Positions 4,107 to 5,408 of a DNA stretch of 5,408 bases are shown piece after piece. How positions within the stretch are numbered: position 1 is the stretch's first letter; each line of letters begins with the position of its first letter. The notes below the pieces were generated by a model that saw nothing but the letters and a program-made list of their open reading frames with translations, did not search any database and was not told where the DNA came from. Both the position numbers and the translations under genes were made by a program. Source of the DNA: Alphaproteobacteria bacterium. GTDB lineage: Bacteria > Pseudomonadota > Alphaproteobacteria > Rickettsiales > VGDC01. The stretch spans positions 1-5,408 of the forward strand of contig VGDC01000149.1 in assembly GCA_016869895.1 (NCBI GenBank), in the 5' to 3' direction.

Positions 4107-5408
4107 CCGCCGAGCTGGCGAATGCGCTGCTTGCGCTGGCAGCGTTGCTGAGCACGGCGCTTGCCCTTGGCGGTATCGCAAGTATTGCCTGCGACAAGGC
4201 CTTCCCGAAACCACTGACCAGCCGTGTCACCCTCGCCGTTTTCATGCTGGTGACAGGCGGGCTTTTATTGCTGCTCCACGCCTTCGCCGTGTCGGACTTC
4301 AGCGTGGCGAATGTCTATCAGAACTCCCACACCGCCAAGCCGATGCTCTATAAAATCACCGGAAGCTGGGGCAATCATGAAGGCTCGATGCTGCTTTGGG
4401 TGTGGATGGTGGCGGCCTTCGCCGCTGCTTTCGCGGTGTTCAATCGCCACAACGACGATGAACGCCTGTTCAATGGCGCGCTCATCGCATTGGCTTGGGT
4501 GAGCGCGGGTTTCCTGCTGTTCATCCTGCTGACCTCCAATCCGTTCGAGCGCCTTTCCCCCGTGCCTTTCGAGGGCCAAGACCTTAATCCGCTGCTGCAA
4601 GACATCGGTTTAGCGATTCACCCGCCTCTGCTTTATCTGGGCTATGTAGGGTTCTCGGTGGTCTTCGCGCTGACGACGGGTGCGCTGCTGACCGGAAGAG
4701 CAATCGATTCCGCTTGGGCGAAACAGGTGCAGCCATGGGCGTTGCTGGCTTGGGGGCTGCTCACTTGGGGCATCGGGCTGGGCAGCTGGTGGGCGTATCG
4801 TGAATTGGGATGGGGCGGCTGGTGGTTCTGGGATCCGGTGGAGAATATCTCGCTGCTGCCTTGGGTTTCCGGCACGGCGCTCATCCACTGTCTGCTGGTG
4901 CTCGGCAAACGGCCGATGCTACAGAACTGGACGCTGCTGCTTTCCATCCTCACCTTCGCCCTTAGCCTGATGGGCACCTTCCTCGTACGCTCCGGCCTTC
5001 TGACATCCGTGCATAGCTTCGCCAGCGACCCTGAGCGCGGCATGTATATTTTGTTGTTCACGGCGACGCTCATCGGCGGGAGCCTGTGGCTCTATGCCAT
5101 CCGCTACCCAAAACCCACCGCGCCGGATTTCACGCCCGTCTCCCGCGAAGGGGGAATCCTCGTGAATAACCTGTTACTGCTGACGGCCTGTGCGACGGTG
5201 TTCCTCGGCATCATCTACCCCATCATGCTGCAGGTGTTCGACTTGCCCTCCGTGTCCGTCGGCGCGCCTTTCTATGATGCCATCATGCTTCCCCTCGCCG
5301 TTCCGCTATTGCTTGTGGCCGCCGCAGGGCCGATGCTGGCTTGGCGGAAAGCGGCCAAAAACGCAGTGCTACGCCAGATGCGGCAGGCGATAGCGGCAAG
5401 CGCGATTC
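4103..5408 (+). CDS. ccmF: Cytochrome c haem lyase subunit CcmF (3' end outside window)
   Basis: The first 435 codons of a polytopic membrane protein are present; full CcmF proteins are about 650 residues. CcmF takes haem from holo-CcmE and, with CcmH/CcmI, ligates it to CXXCH apocytochromes. The sequence shows SWGNHEGSMLLW (88-99), AIHPPLLYLGY (171-181), and the tryptophan-rich WWD haem-handling motif GWGGWWFWDPVEN (236-248). Histidines match the E. coli ligands: H173 and H304 for the periplasmic haem site (H173/H303 there) and H262 for the transmembrane haem b (H261 there). About eleven hydrophobic segments are visible. The fourth key histidine (H491 in E. coli) would lie beyond the window. 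AAGGA at 4089-4093, nine bases before the ATG, supports the start, which overlaps the ccmE stop by four bases. No frameshift is seen up to the right edge. Confidence 0.97.
   Translation, partial: MTAELANALLALAALLSTALALGGIASIACDKAFPKPLTSRVTLAVFMLVTGGLLLLLHAFAVSDFSVANVYQNSHTAKPMLYKITGSWGNHEGSMLLWVWMVAAFAAAFAVFNRHNDDERLFNGALIALAWVSAGFLLFILLTSNPFERLSPVPFEGQDLNPLLQDIGLAIHPPLLYLGYVGFSVVFALTTGALLTGRAIDSAWAKQVQPWALLAWGLLTWGIGLGSWWAYRELGWGGWWFWDPVENISLLPWVSGTALIHCLLVLGKRPMLQNWTLLLSILTFALSLMGTFLVRSGLLTSVHSFASDPERGMYILLFTATLIGGSLWLYAIRYPKPTAPDFTPVSREGGILVNNLLLLTACATVFLGIIYPIMLQVFDLPSVSVGAPFYDAIMLPLAVPLLLVAAAGPMLAWRKAAKNAVLRQMRQAIAASAI

Noticed and set aside
4265..5073. Minus-strand reading frames opposite ccmF
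   Set aside because: They overlap each other and the unmistakable CcmF coding sequence with its WWD motif, and show no domain of their own.

Overview
The window looks like chromosomal DNA of moderate-to-high G+C from a Gram-negative bacterium. An alphaproteobacterium is the most likely source. The grounds are a System I (Ccm) cytochrome c maturation cluster with a separate small ccmD, the style of the HtpG and CcmE sequences, and an exported ankyrin protein. This placement is inference; no rRNA or other phylogenetic marker is present.

Layout. Positions 1-166 are non-coding and unusually AT-rich at the left edge. They hold a perfect DnaA box, a near-match 12 bp further on, two short inverted repeats, and a textbook Rho-independent terminator for the next gene. 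Positions 167-2080 (minus strand) encode a complete Hsp90-family chaperone, HtpG. Positions 2081-2259 are a divergent intergenic region. It carries a heat-shock-like promoter firing left into htpG, a sigma-70-like promoter firing right, and a heptamer repeated three times at an exact 15-bp period. Positions 2260-3468 (plus strand) encode an exported protein with about four ankyrin repeats, a helical C-terminal region of unknown function and a proline-rich tail. Positions 3518-5408 hold ccmD, ccmE and the first two thirds of ccmF, tightly packed with overlapping ends; ccmF runs off the right edge.

How the genes work together. CcmE is the periplasmic haem chaperone, which carries haem covalently on a histidine. 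CcmD helps release holo-CcmE from the CcmABC complex. CcmF takes haem from CcmE and attaches it to apocytochrome c. ccmABC are not in the window. The place directly upstream of ccmD, where ccmC often sits, is occupied by the ankyrin gene, only 49 bp away with no visible terminator between them. Co-transcription is therefore plausible, and the ankyrin protein would work in the same compartment as haem delivery. HtpG is a cytosolic chaperone on the opposite strand and shares only the promoter region.

The most interesting items are the exported ankyrin protein leading a ccmDEF cluster, the 15-bp-phased repeat in its promoter, and the DnaA-box cluster at the left edge. Nothing here amounts to a clearly new system; these are leads.
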